Shown here: piece by piece, positions 37,235 through 46,060 of the stretch
How the letters are laid out: the number at the start of each line of letters is the position of its first letter
Position numbering within the stretch: position 1 is the stretch's first letter
NCBI RefSeq assembly: GCF_000022565.1
Contig: NC_012483.1
Span: forward strand, 806,001-870,000
From: Acidobacterium capsulatum ATCC 51196
GTDB lineage: Bacteria > Acidobacteriota > Terriglobia > Terriglobales > Acidobacteriaceae
Direction of reading: 5' to 3'
DNA: 64,000 bases
Program-made: the position numbers and the translations under genes
The notes under the pieces: model-generated
Databases searched by the model: none
The model's input: only the letters and a program-made list of their open reading frames with translations
What the model was told of the DNA's origin: nothing

Positions 37235-38665
37235 ATGAGTGATGACACCACCTCCCCCAGAGATGGAGCAACTCAGCTGCAGAACCCCGGATACTCTGCT
37301 CTTCCGGTTCCAGCACTGCCCCCGCAGAGCGAAGGAAAGCCACGCTCCGGCTCCAGACTGACGAAGCCTGGCGCTTTTCGGCTGGTGATGGCTCTCATTC
37401 TCTTTGCGGCCGCCGCCGTACTGATTTTGTCTGCCCCTCTTTCTTTGCACGGCCCCTCCACCACTGGCAGATGGACGCAAAGCATATGGTGGATGCTTTG
37501 CCTGCTCTGCATGCTGCTGCTGCACCGTCTGAGCCGCAAGCTGCTGCTACCGCTGCCCGAGGTGGCCACGCGTTCGGTGCTGTACTTGTTTCTGCTCTTC
37601 TTTGCCATGCAGCGAATTCTGGCGCTGCTGCCGCTTCCCATGCCGTTGCTACTGCGTGAGGCAGCGGGAGCGCTTCTTGTATGCCTTCTGGCTACGGTCG
37701 CCTTTTCGCGCATGGACGATCTGCAGCCGGACATTGCTCAGGCGCGCTGGGAGCATGAGCGTTTTCTGGCCGCGGCAGAGAGCAGCCTGGACGATTTTTA
37801 TATTTTCGATGGCGTACCCGATGAGAAGGGGGAGATCGTCGATTTCCGATTCTCCTACATCAACCCCAATGCGCTGCGTCGCCTGCATGCCACCCGCGAG
37901 GAACTCGAGGGCAAAATCCTCACCGAAATGAGGCCATTCATGGTCGCCTCAGGGTTGATTGAGCGCTACCGGGAAGTTGTGCGCACGGGCAAGCCCTTCC
38001 TGTGCGAGGTCTATCTCGATGACGAACGCATCCAGGCCACATGGCTGCATGTGCAGGTGGTCAAGCTGGGCAATGGCATAGCCATCACCAGCCGCGACGT
38101 CACCCAGCACAAGCAACTCATCGAGCACGTCAGCCACCTGGCGCATTATGATCACCTCACCGGTCTGGCCAATCGCGCGCTGATGCGCGACCGCCTGCAG
38201 CAGGCCATGCACATGGCCTCACGGCATGAGGAACAGGTCGCCGTCTTCATGCTCGACATCGACGGCTTCAAGGAGATCAACGATTCGCTCGGCCATGCCG
38301 ACGGAGATGCACTTCTGGTCATCGTGGCAGAACGATTGCGAGGAGCTGTTCGGGAATCGGACACCGTTGCCCGCTTCGGCGGCGATGAATTCGTCCTGAT
38401 CATGCCGGGATTCAAAAACGGCGCGGATGCCCTGCATTGCGGCCAGCAGATTGTTCGCAATCTGAGCCGCCCGGTCTACATTCGTGGCAACGCGGTGGAA
38501 ATTACCATCAGCCTCGGCATGTGCATCTATCCTGATGATGCCACCGATGTCGATCTACTGCTGCAGAACGCCGACGCGGCAATGTATTCCGTAAAAAGGA
38601 CGGGCCGCAACGGATTCCGCACCTTTGGCAACAACCTGGATCCGGTTGATTGCGACCGGACATAG
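37235..38665 (+). CDS. Membrane PAS-GGDEF diguanylate cyclase
   Basis: A 476-residue inner-membrane cyclase that makes c-di-GMP. It has a basic N-terminus and four or five hydrophobic segments (about 45-165, e.g. LVMALILFAAAAVLILSAPL and VLYLFLLFFAMQRILALLPL). A PAS domain follows (about 185-300, AAAESSLDDFYIFDGV ... GIAITSRDVTQHKQ), then a GGDEF domain. The active-site motif is intact (FGGDEF, about residue 382), as is DIDGFKEINDSLGHADGD. The inhibitory I-site RESD lies five residues upstream of GGDEF, so product inhibition is expected. It lies 6 kb from surface-polysaccharide genes, a frequent target of c-di-GMP. Confidence 0.92.
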   Translation: MSDDTTSPRDGATQLQNPGYSALPVPALPPQSEGKPRSGSRLTKPGAFRLVMALILFAAAAVLILSAPLSLHGPSTTGRWTQSIWWMLCLLCMLLLHRLSRKLLLPLPEVATRSVLYLFLLFFAMQRILALLPLPMPLLLREAAGALLVCLLATVAFSRMDDLQPDIAQARWEHERFLAAAESSLDDFYIFDGVPDEKGEIVDFRFSYINPNALRRLHATREELEGKILTEMRPFMVASGLIERYREVVRTGKPFLCEVYLDDERIQATWLHVQVVKLGNGIAITSRDVTQHKQLIEHVSHLAHYDHLTGLANRALMRDRLQQAMHMASRHEEQVAVFMLDIDGFKEINDSLGHADGDALLVIVAERLRGAVRESDTVARFGGDEFVLIMPGFKNGADALHCGQQIVRNLSRPVYIRGNAVEITISLGMCIYPDDATDVDLLLQNADAAMYSVKRTGRNGFRTFGNNLDPVDCDRT

Positions 38666-38692
38666 GCACTCCCCAACGGAAAGGATCATGCG

Positions 38693-39019
38693 ATGATTGC
38701 ACGCCACTGGCGCGGCTGGACCACGCCCGAAAACGCCGATGCCTATGAGAGCCTGCTGCTGACACACATTCTGCCCGGGATAGAGAAGATTGAGGGCCAC
38801 TGCGGCGGCTATCTGCTGCGCAAGGATGAGCCCTCAGAGGTCGAGTTCATCGTGCTCAATCTGTTTGATTCCCTCGATGCGGTCAAGCGCTTTGCCGGCC
38901 CTGATTATTCCGTTGCGCTTTTTGAGCCGGAAGCCCTTGCTCTATTAAGCCGCGTGGAAACCGCCGCAAGCCACTACGAGGTGCGAAGGGCCGGGAGTTC
39001 TGATCCTGACGGCAAGTAA
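38693..39019 (+). CDS. ABM-fold (dimeric alpha-beta barrel) protein
   Basis: A 108-residue small protein, MIARHWRGWTTPENADAYESLL..., with the pattern of antibiotic-biosynthesis-monooxygenase-like dimeric ferredoxin folds: an opening strand, a helix with LLLTHILPGIEKIEGH, GGYLLRKD, VEFIVLNLFDSLDAVKRFAG, and a late Tyr/Phe-rich strand. Most such proteins have no known substrate. A ribosome-binding site (GGAAAGG) lies about eight bases before the ATG. It follows the diguanylate cyclase by 27 bases and ends at a bidirectional terminator. Confidence 0.78.
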   Translation: MIARHWRGWTTPENADAYESLLLTHILPGIEKIEGHCGGYLLRKDEPSEVEFIVLNLFDSLDAVKRFAGPDYSVALFEPEALALLSRVETAASHYEVRRAGSSDPDGK

Positions 39020-39047
39020 AAAGGGCTGGCCGTATGGCCAGCCCTTT
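39020..39047. terminator. Bidirectional terminator between convergent genes
   Basis: AAAGGGCTGGCC / gtat / GGCCAGCCCTTT is a perfect 12-bp inverted repeat with A- and T-rich ends. It serves the ABM-fold gene on the plus strand and the S10 carboxypeptidase on the minus strand. Confidence 0.92.
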
Positions 39048-39065
39048 CGTTGCGCCTGAATCGTC

Positions 39066-40616
39066 TTACTTCGCGAGGCTGTCGTAAAAGGCATCGAGGT
39101 CATGGGACATCATGGCCAGCGCCTTCACATTCAGGTAAATCATGTGGCCTGAAGGATAGTAATGGAACTCGATGTTGCTGGCGAGCTTCGGCGCCAGTTC
39201 CATCTGATCGACGTCATATTCAGTCTTGAAGAAGGGCGTCGCCAGATCGAAAAGCCCATTGGCGCAAAAGACCTTCATCCTGGGATTTTTGCGGATAGCT
39301 GTCGCCAGATCCACGGCAACATCGGGCATCGGCTGCCTGTCCCAGAAGCCATGCCCTCCCGCGGGCCGATGGTGCCAGTCCCAGTTCCGGATTCCATCCG
39401 AATCGGGGCGATAGGTTTCATCGGTCTTGTACTTCAGATCCTTCTCCAGATAATTGTTGACGGCTGCCACGAAGACCCCGTTGATCCCGGAATCGGACGG
39501 ATCATAGCCAGCAGTAGCCCCGGCATTGTCCACGTCGGTGCCCTCAAAGCGCGCATCGTAGCGGCCCAGGATCTCTCCCTGATCGCGCAACAACTCCTTG
39601 CGGAAGCGGCTGGCACTGATGCGCAGCTTTGACTCCTTCACATACTCGACACTCAGGCCCGTATCATCGGCAACCTTCTGGGCCACCGCATCAAACTCCT
39701 GCGGGGAAAGCTTGTCGCCTTTCCACAGCGCCTGGGCGTACTCGCCGCTGGCGAAGTTGCGAACCTGCTGCAAAAAGGCCGTCAGGTCGGCAGGCTTGTT
39801 CTTGAGTTTGTCAAAGTGATAAGCAATCGCCGCAAAAGTCGGCAGGTCGCCGATATAGTTGGCATTCTGCCCCGGCGCCAGATCGTTGTAGTTCAGAATC
39901 GAAGATTGCAGAACCACGCCATTGATGCTGATGCCGTTCTCCTGCAACATGGCCACCAGCCCTGCGGACCGCGTGGTTCCGTAGGACTCGCCGTACAAAA
40001 ACTTCGGAGAGTTCCAGCGCTGATTCACTGTGATATACCGCGTGATAAAGCGGGTAAAGGCTGTCAGATCCTGATCGACTCCGTTAAAGTCCTTGGGCGT
40101 GCCCACACCCACCACTCTCGAATAGCCAGTGAGCGGCGCGTCAATAAACACAAGGTCAGTCTTGTCGAGCAGCGAATACTGGTTGGGCACAATCTTGTAG
40201 GGTGCCGCACCGGTGGCATCAGGGCTATCGGTAATCACACGGACCGGCCCGACCGAGGCCATGTGCAGCCACAAGCTGGCCGATCCCGGACCACCGTTGT
40301 AGAGGAAAGTAACAGGCCGCGTGCTCGGATCCGCGCCATCGAGCGTATAGGCGACATAGAAAATGCTGCCGTAGGGCTTGCCCTTTTCGTTGCGGATAAT
40401 CAGCGTGCCGGCAGTTGCCGTGTAGTGGAGTGTCTTTCCGTGCAATTCGAGATCGTGTTTGGTCACAGCCGTTGTCTCGGGGGGAACCGGCTTTTCATGC
40501 TTTGCTTGGGGCGGGGGCGCCGGCGGCTTCTGATCCTGAGCGTGAACGGCAGGGAGTACGCAAGCCAGAAAAAGAGCCAGCATGGCTCCTGAAAATCTAC
40601 GGGAATATCGCTTCAA
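39066..40616 (-). CDS. Secreted serine carboxypeptidase (peptidase family S10)
   Basis: A 516-residue exported S10 peptidase that trims C-terminal residues at acidic pH. It has a signal peptide (KRYSRRFSGAMLALFLACVLPAVHA), a Pro-rich linker, the oxyanion region LYNGGPGSASLWLHMASVGP, the catalytic Ser in YGESYGTTRSAGL, the Asp in NGLFDLATPF and the His in YPSGHMIY. The best start is TTG 40616, which has GGAGG five bases upstream and puts the basic residues at the start of the signal. An ATG at 40658 would add 14 residues without a ribosome-binding site. S10 enzymes are frequent in acidophilic soil bacteria. The transcript ends at the bidirectional terminator. Confidence 0.9.
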   Translation of the reverse strand: MKRYSRRFSGAMLALFLACVLPAVHAQDQKPPAPPPQAKHEKPVPPETTAVTKHDLELHGKTLHYTATAGTLIIRNEKGKPYGSIFYVAYTLDGADPSTRPVTFLYNGGPGSASLWLHMASVGPVRVITDSPDATGAAPYKIVPNQYSLLDKTDLVFIDAPLTGYSRVVGVGTPKDFNGVDQDLTAFTRFITRYITVNQRWNSPKFLYGESYGTTRSAGLVAMLQENGISINGVVLQSSILNYNDLAPGQNANYIGDLPTFAAIAYHFDKLKNKPADLTAFLQQVRNFASGEYAQALWKGDKLSPQEFDAVAQKVADDTGLSVEYVKESKLRISASRFRKELLRDQGEILGRYDARFEGTDVDNAGATAGYDPSDSGINGVFVAAVNNYLEKDLKYKTDETYRPDSDGIRNWDWHHRPAGGHGFWDRQPMPDVAVDLATAIRKNPRMKVFCANGLFDLATPFFKTEYDVDQMELAPKLASNIEFHYYPSGHMIYLNVKALAMMSHDLDAFYDSLAK

Positions 40617-40737
40617 TCTGTCCTCCAGGCAGTCGTGACGGGATGGCGATAGCGCCATGACGCACCGGGCTGCGAAAGTGTAACAACACTGTAACAGAGA
40701 GAACAGAATGATCTACTGATGAGTCAACAGCTTGCGG

Positions 40738-42276
40738 TCAGGAACCTGTGCCCTTGAAGACCACGCCCGCCGTGCGCAAGAGAATGGTCAGGTCAAGCCA
40801 GAACGACCAATTCTCCACATAAGCGGTATCGAGAGCGATGTAGCGCGCAAAGGAGGAATCCTGCCGGGCTTGCACCTGCCACAAGCCTGTCAGCCCCGGC
40901 AACACTTCAAGCCGGCGCAGATGCTCCAGCTCGTAGCGCTCAACCTCACTGGCGATTGGAGGACGGGGACCGACGAGGCTCATCTCTCCCCGCAACACAT
41001 TGAAGAACTGAGGCAGTTCATCGAGACTGTACTTGCGCAGAAAGCGTCCGACGCCGGTAATGCGCGGGTCATTTTTTACCTTGAACAGAATACCGTCGCG
41101 CTCATTGAGGGCCGCAAGCTCCTTCTTCTTTGCTTCGGCATCCTGCACCATGGTGCGAAACTTGAAGCAAGGGAAGGACCGGCCGCGCTTGCCGATGCGC
41201 TGCGAAACATACAGAATGCCACCTCCGCCCTCCAGCAGAATTGCCGCCGATATTGCCACCAGTACAGGCGAGAGCATCACGATGGCAACCAATGAGAGCG
41301 CAATATCGAGTGCGCGCTTGAAGACCAGGGCCAGAGTGCGATGCTCACGGCGATGCAGCGTCACCATCGGATAGCCCGCGACGCTCTCTTTGGGAGCGTT
41401 CGCCGAGAGATCAGGGAAATAACCCGAGATGGCACGAAGATCAACTTCCAGATCACGCGCCTCCTCCACCAGTTGCACGGCCACCTCGGTGGAGCAAGGC
41501 TGAGCGATGATCAACTCATCCACAAACCGCGAACGCACCATCTGGCGCAACTCGGTGATATCGCCCAGAATTCGATTGGCGGCAACGTCATGATCCTCAC
41601 GCGAACCCGGCAGCCCGAGAAAACCGTCGAGATGATAACCGAGCTTGTAGTGGTGCGCGATCTGATCGCCAATGGCCGCACTGAGGCGATTGGTTCCGAG
41701 AATCAGTACGTTGCGCAACTCAATGCCCCGCGCATAATTGCGGTAACGCGTATGCCTCCAGAATGTCCGGCGAACGCAGAGGCATACAACACTCACCACG
41801 ATAAAAATAATTACCAGCAGGCGCGACGCGGCCACATCACGCGTCATATAGAGAGCCCCGCAAAGCAACAGCCCGGCATTCAGGGCCGCCTGCGTCACCA
41901 GACGCGTTTCGTGCAGCCCGTTGCGCAATGGAACCTGTCCGTAGAGACCATAGCGGCGCGCCACCAGCAGGTAGGCAAGTACATACCAGAACAAATAAAG
42001 AAGACCTACCGCGCTGTTGGATATCTGTGGTGAAATCTCGCGAATATGAACCAGATCGCCAAAGATCAATGTGCGAATCAATATCGCAATCAACGCCCCC
42101 AGCAGAATCACCCAGGCATCGGTGAACATTCTGAGCGCGGGGGTGGCCACGGACACGCCGGCAATGCTGCGGCCACGACGCGGAACAATCTCCGGTGGAT
42201 CCGGAGTCTGATTGGCTTTCCCGCTCTTCAAATATTCAGAAGTTGCCATGGATATACTCAGCTGCCTTCCTCGCAT
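40738..42276 (-). CDS. Polyprenyl-phosphate sugar-1-phosphate transferase (exopolysaccharide initiation)
   Basis: A 512-residue membrane enzyme that loads the first sugar phosphate onto undecaprenyl phosphate. It has an N-terminal block of about five membrane segments, a central nucleotide-binding-like domain (LRNVLILGTNRLSAAIGDQI...), and a C-terminal bacterial sugar transferase domain. The last has KRALDIALSLVAIVMLSPV, FKFRTMVQDAE, KYSLDELPQFFNVLRGEMSLVGPRPP and LPGLTGLWQV, with the catalytic Asp-Glu pair in LDELPQ. The sugar (glucose or galactose) cannot be told. Start choice is uncertain: ATG 42276 or ATG 42249. Direct repeats AAAACGATGCAG lie 20-65 bases upstream. It is the left edge of the polysaccharide region. 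Confidence 0.93.
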   Translation of the reverse strand: MRGRQLSISMATSEYLKSGKANQTPDPPEIVPRRGRSIAGVSVATPALRMFTDAWVILLGALIAILIRTLIFGDLVHIREISPQISNSAVGLLYLFWYVLAYLLVARRYGLYGQVPLRNGLHETRLVTQAALNAGLLLCGALYMTRDVAASRLLVIIFIVVSVVCLCVRRTFWRHTRYRNYARGIELRNVLILGTNRLSAAIGDQIAHHYKLGYHLDGFLGLPGSREDHDVAANRILGDITELRQMVRSRFVDELIIAQPCSTEVAVQLVEEARDLEVDLRAISGYFPDLSANAPKESVAGYPMVTLHRREHRTLALVFKRALDIALSLVAIVMLSPVLVAISAAILLEGGGGILYVSQRIGKRGRSFPCFKFRTMVQDAEAKKKELAALNERDGILFKVKNDPRITGVGRFLRKYSLDELPQFFNVLRGEMSLVGPRPPIASEVERYELEHLRRLEVLPGLTGLWQVQARQDSSFARYIALDTAYVENWSFWLDLTILLRTAGVVFKGTGS

Positions 42277-42749
42277 GAAAAGAACACGATGTTAAAACAA
42301 AACGATGCAGTGCAGAGGGGTGCGTGAAAAACGATGCAGGTCTGATAGCGATTGAGATGCCTGCCCGTGTCGCAAGGCAGCAGGGACTAACAGGATTAGC
42401 TTCTAAATCTGCCTGTACAGCCTTCTCTGCTGCAACTACGGTACCCCATCCCGTGCCGAAATTGAAGTATCTTCATCGATTTTTTGCATCTGTATTTCCC
42501 CCGCTTTTCCGCCTTTGAGTTACATCAATAAAAAGTTACTTTTTCGGTTACTTTTTACTCCAGATGAGAAACTTCTTCTCGCAAGGACGGTATTTTTTAC
42601 TCAACAGGGCAAAGTGGTGACCACCCTTTCCATCGGGGTGCATTTCCCGTACCAGCTCAGTCAATGATTTACAGATTTCCGAGGAGCAAGACCTGTGTAA
42701 CAATCATGCGAAAACGCTCCTGCCTCCCAGTCGAGGTTTACGAGGTCCC
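42277..42749. other. AT-richer intergenic region with direct repeats
   Basis: No gene is seen in this gap of about 470 bases. It contains a direct repeat AAAACGATGCAG at 42299-42310 and 42328-42339 (29-base period), close to the minus-strand start of the sugar transferase. It also holds a tandem GTTACTTTTT at 42535-42544 and 42547-42556 (12-base period) nearer the alaC-like gene. The composition is visibly poorer in GC than the neighbours. Both promoters of the divergent genes must lie here. Confidence 0.5.
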
Positions 42750-43922
42750 GTGGAAGAGTTTTCCCGCATCAAACGGCTGCCAGCCTATGTCTTCAACATT
42801 ACCGGCGAGTTGAAAGCCGCAGCCCGGCGGCGCGGCGAAGACATCATCGACTTCGGCATGGGCAATCCTGACGGCGCCACCCCGCGCCACATTGTCGACA
42901 AGCTGGTAGAGACGGTCGCCAATCCTTCCTCGCATCGCTACTCGCTCTCGCGCGGCATCGCCCCCCTGCGCCGCGCGCTCACGCGCTGGTATGACCGTAA
43001 CTATGGCGTCACACTCGACCCCGAGACCGAAGCCATCGTCACCATCGGCTCCAAGGAGGGGATTGCCCACCTCTGCATGGCGACCCTCGAGCAAGGCGAT
43101 GCCGTACTGGTACCCAATCCCAGCTATCCCATTCACATCTATGGCCCCGTCATCGGCGGCGCAACCATTCGAAGCGTGCCCATGCACCAGGCCGACACTT
43201 TTCTTGCCGAGTTGGAAGCGCAAATTTCGCTGATGTATCCGCGGCCACGCATGCTGATTCTCAACTTCCCTGCCAACCCGACCACGCAGTGCGTCGATCT
43301 GGCCTTCTTTGAGCGCGTGGTGGAATTATGCCGTACCTGGAACATCTGGCTGGTGCATGATCTTGCCTATGCCGATCTGGTGTTTGATGGGCAGCGCGCG
43401 CCATCGGTCCTGCAGGTTCCGGGCGCAAAAGAGATCGCCGTGGAGTTCTTCACCCTCTCCAAGAGCTACAACATGCCCGGATGGCGTGTGGGCTTCATGG
43501 CGGGCAATCCCCGCCTGGTCGCCGCGCTGGCGCGCCTCAAGAGCTATGTGGACTACGGCACGTTCACTCCCATTCAGGTAGCCGCCATTGCCGCGCTCGA
43601 TGGCCCGCAGGACTGCGTGGCCGCGATCTGCGACACTTACCGCCGCCGCCGCGATTGCCTGGTGAACGGCCTCAACCGGCTTGGATGGCCCGTCGAAATG
43701 CCGCGGGCCACCATGTTTGTCTGGGCGCAGATTCCGGAGCGCTTCCGAGAGATGGGCTCGCTCGAGTTTTCAAAGCTGCTGCTTAAGGATGCAAAGGTTG
43801 CTGTCAGCCCCGGCATCGGCTTCGGCGAGTACGGAGACGGCCACGTGCGCTTCTCGCTCATCGAGAACGAAGAGCGCACCCGGCAGGCACTGCGAGGCAT
43901 GCGCAAACTGCTGCAGGGGTGA
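42750..43922 (+). CDS. alaC: PLP-dependent aminotransferase (AlaC/YfdZ-like)
   Basis: A 390-residue class I/II aminotransferase, probably forming alanine from pyruvate and glutamate. Its N-terminus, [39 protein letters not shown], is characteristic of AlaC. It contains [16 protein letters not shown] and [13 protein letters not shown] (the PLP-contacting Asp and Tyr), the Schiff-base Lys in [11 protein letters not shown], and the C-terminal Arg in [18 protein letters not shown]. It starts at GTG with a weak GAGGT three bases away. Convergent hldE ends only six bases downstream. LL-diaminopimelate aminotransferase is a related alternative. Confidence 0.9.
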   Translation: MEEFSRIKRLPAYVFNITGELKAAARRRGEDIIDFGMGNPDGATPRHIVDKLVETVANPSSHRYSLSRGIAPLRRALTRWYDRNYGVTLDPETEAIVTIGSKEGIAHLCMATLEQGDAVLVPNPSYPIHIYGPVIGGATIRSVPMHQADTFLAELEAQISLMYPRPRMLILNFPANPTTQCVDLAFFERVVELCRTWNIWLVHDLAYADLVFDGQRAPSVLQVPGAKEIAVEFFTLSKSYNMPGWRVGFMAGNPRLVAALARLKSYVDYGTFTPIQVAAIAALDGPQDCVAAICDTYRRRRDCLVNGLNRLGWPVEMPRATMFVWAQIPERFREMGSLEFSKLLLKDAKVAVSPGIGFGEYGDGHVRFSLIENEERTRQALRGMRKLLQG

Positions 43923-43928
43923 AGGCAG

Positions 43929-45398
43929 CTAGCCTTCGCTCGCCCTGGCAATCAGTCGCGTGGTACTGAATCCTTCCACCGTGGGAACAATGACCACCTG
44001 ACCGCCCCAGGACCGGACCTCCTCGGCCCCCACGACAGTCGCCTCAGTGTAGTCGCCGCCCTTCACGATGACGTCGGGCTTCAGAGCAACAATGGCTTCA
44101 AGCGGTGTTGGCTCGTCAAAAACCACAACGGCATCCACGGCAGCCAGCGCAGCGAGCACGCGAGCTCGCTGCGCCTCTCCGACGATAGGCCGCAAAGGCC
44201 CCTTGAGGCGCTGCACCGAGGCATCGGAGTTGATGGCAACTACGAGCCGGTCACCCTGCTGGCGCGCATCTTCCAGCAAGGTGATATGACCAATATGCAA
44301 AAGGTCAAAACACCCATTAGTAAAGACAACTTTTTCGCCGGCCGCACGCCAGCTTGCCACGCGAGTCTGCATGCGCTCTAGCGGGAGAACTTTTTCTTCG
44401 GCCTTGCGGTCAATCTCCGGCATGAGGCTATGCATGAGTTCTGTCATCGTCACAGGAACCGTGCCCACCTTGCCAACCACAATACTGGCTGCGACATTCG
44501 CCAGCTCAATGGCGGTTCTGGCATCGAGCCCGCAGGCATAGGCCACTGCCAGCGTTGCGAGCACGGTGTCCCCCGCACCCGAGACGTCAAATACCTGCCG
44601 GGCGACCGCCGGAGCCATCATCTGCTCATCCGCGGTCAATACTGCAATGCCCTTCTCGCTCAGCGTGACCGTTAACGACTCCAGTTCGAACTCGCGCACC
44701 ATGTCGCGGGCAAGATCAAGGTTGGCGGCCAGTTGCACCTTGGGCAATCCGGTAGCAACAGAAAGCTCCTGCAAATTTGGGCAGATGGTGGTCGCTCCAC
44801 GGTAGCGCGCAAAGCTGCGGTGCTTAGGATCCACCAGGACAGGAATGCCACGGCGGCGTGCCGTCTGGATCGCATGCTGGCAAACTTCCTCAGTCAACAC
44901 GCCCTTCGCATAGTCTGAGAGCACCAGCACATCGGCCTGCTCTATCTCCTGATCAACTTGCCGCAGCAGTTGCTCAAACGCCTCAGACGGATAACCGCCT
45001 GGCGTCTCCACGTCAAGTCGCAGCATCTGCTGCTGCCCCCCGAGGATACGCAGCTTGGAAGTCGTCGGGTGGCTCTGCACGGGAACAAGACAGGAATGGA
45101 TATTCTGGACGCGCAGTCCATCACTCAGCAGGGCAGCTTCAGCATCCTTGCCGCAAAAGCCAAGCAAGCTCACCGGAACCCCTAATCCCGCGAGGTTCAT
45201 GGCAACATTAGCCGCACCGCCGGGCCGGTCATCGCGGCGCTGTGCAAAGACCACCGGTACCGGAGCTTCCGGAGAAATGCGCTCCACTTCTCCCCACACG
45301 TAACGATCAAGCATGACATCGCCTATCACGAGCGCCCGCTTACCCGCCCATTGGTCTTCCATCAGGCGAATGACTTTGTGCAAATTCTGAATCATCAT
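43929..45398 (-). CDS. hldE: Bifunctional D-beta-D-heptose 7-phosphate kinase / 1-phosphate adenylyltransferase
   Basis: HldE catalyses the first kinase step and the nucleotide transfer in ADP-heptose synthesis for the LPS core. The 489-residue protein joins a ribokinase-fold domain (about 1-330: VIGDVMLDRYVWGEVERISPEAPVPVV, GGAANVAMNLAGLG and the active-site DVSGAGDTVLATLA) to a nucleotidyltransferase domain (about 355-489: VFTNGCFDLLHIGHITLLEDA with the HxGH motif). Both halves look intact. Its ATG overlaps the gmhA stop by four bases (45395-45398), so gmhA and hldE form an operon. Confidence 0.96.
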   Translation of the reverse strand: MMIQNLHKVIRLMEDQWAGKRALVIGDVMLDRYVWGEVERISPEAPVPVVFAQRRDDRPGGAANVAMNLAGLGVPVSLLGFCGKDAEAALLSDGLRVQNIHSCLVPVQSHPTTSKLRILGGQQQMLRLDVETPGGYPSEAFEQLLRQVDQEIEQADVLVLSDYAKGVLTEEVCQHAIQTARRRGIPVLVDPKHRSFARYRGATTICPNLQELSVATGLPKVQLAANLDLARDMVREFELESLTVTLSEKGIAVLTADEQMMAPAVARQVFDVSGAGDTVLATLAVAYACGLDARTAIELANVAASIVVGKVGTVPVTMTELMHSLMPEIDRKAEEKVLPLERMQTRVASWRAAGEKVVFTNGCFDLLHIGHITLLEDARQQGDRLVVAINSDASVQRLKGPLRPIVGEAQRARVLAALAAVDAVVVFDEPTPLEAIVALKPDVIVKGGDYTEATVVGAEEVRSWGGQVVIVPTVEGFSTTRLIARASEG

Positions 45399-46006
45399 GC
45401 TTCTCTAATTTCCCTGGCCAACTGATCCATTGCTGCGGTTTCTATCCAGTCGCAAAGAATGTGACCACAGAGGATATGGACCTCCTGAATGCGCGCCGTC
45501 TCCTCTGACTGCACGCACAGCGCAACGTCCGCCAAAGAGGCCAGCGTTCCGCCTTTTGCTCCCGTGAAGCCGATGGTTGCAGCTCCGACAGCTTTGGCGG
45601 CCTCCACTGCAGCGCACACGCTGCGGCTATTGCCCGAGGTTGAAATGGCCACCAGCACATCCTCAGGAGCGCAGAGCGCTTCTACCTGACGTTGAAAGAC
45701 GCAATCGTAGCCAAAATCATTGGCTACCGCCGTCAAAATCGAAGTATCCGTTGTCAGAGCGATCGAAGGCATCCCTTTGCGATTGCGTTTGAAGCGCCCC
45801 ACGATCTCCGCGGCCAGATGCTGCGCATCGGCCGCGCTGCCTCCATTGCCGCACCAGAGAATTTTTCCGCCTTGCCGCAAAGAATGCAGCATGATCGTAC
45901 CGATCTGCTCCACCACTTCACGCTGATCACGAAACAGCTCTACTGTTCTCAGGTGAGAAGCAATCGCATCCTCAAATGATTCATGGGTGAGCAAGTTGTC
46001 ATTCAT
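45395..46006 (-). CDS. gmhA: Phosphoheptose isomerase (sedoheptulose 7-phosphate isomerase)
   Basis: GmhA converts sedoheptulose 7-phosphate to D-glycero-D-manno-heptose 7-phosphate, the first step towards ADP-heptose. The 203-residue SIS-domain protein has LRQGGKILWCGNGGSAADAQHLAAEIVGRF, the ALTTDTSILTAVANDFGYDCVFQRQVEAL segment and ISTSGNSRSV for phosphate binding. The late Glu/His residues of EVHILCGHILCDWIE that bind zinc are also present. A ribosome-binding site AAGGA lies upstream, and TATTCT about 35 bases upstream could be its -10 box. It is divergent from gmhB across 54 bases and coupled to hldE. Confidence 0.96.
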   Translation of the reverse strand: MNDNLLTHESFEDAIASHLRTVELFRDQREVVEQIGTIMLHSLRQGGKILWCGNGGSAADAQHLAAEIVGRFKRNRKGMPSIALTTDTSILTAVANDFGYDCVFQRQVEALCAPEDVLVAISTSGNSRSVCAAVEAAKAVGAATIGFTGAKGGTLASLADVALCVQSEETARIQEVHILCGHILCDWIETAAMDQLAREIREA

Positions 46007-46060
46007 CTGCAGACTTTTCCTTTATCGAAGCTAGAATACGTGTTGAAAGCTCGAAACTTT

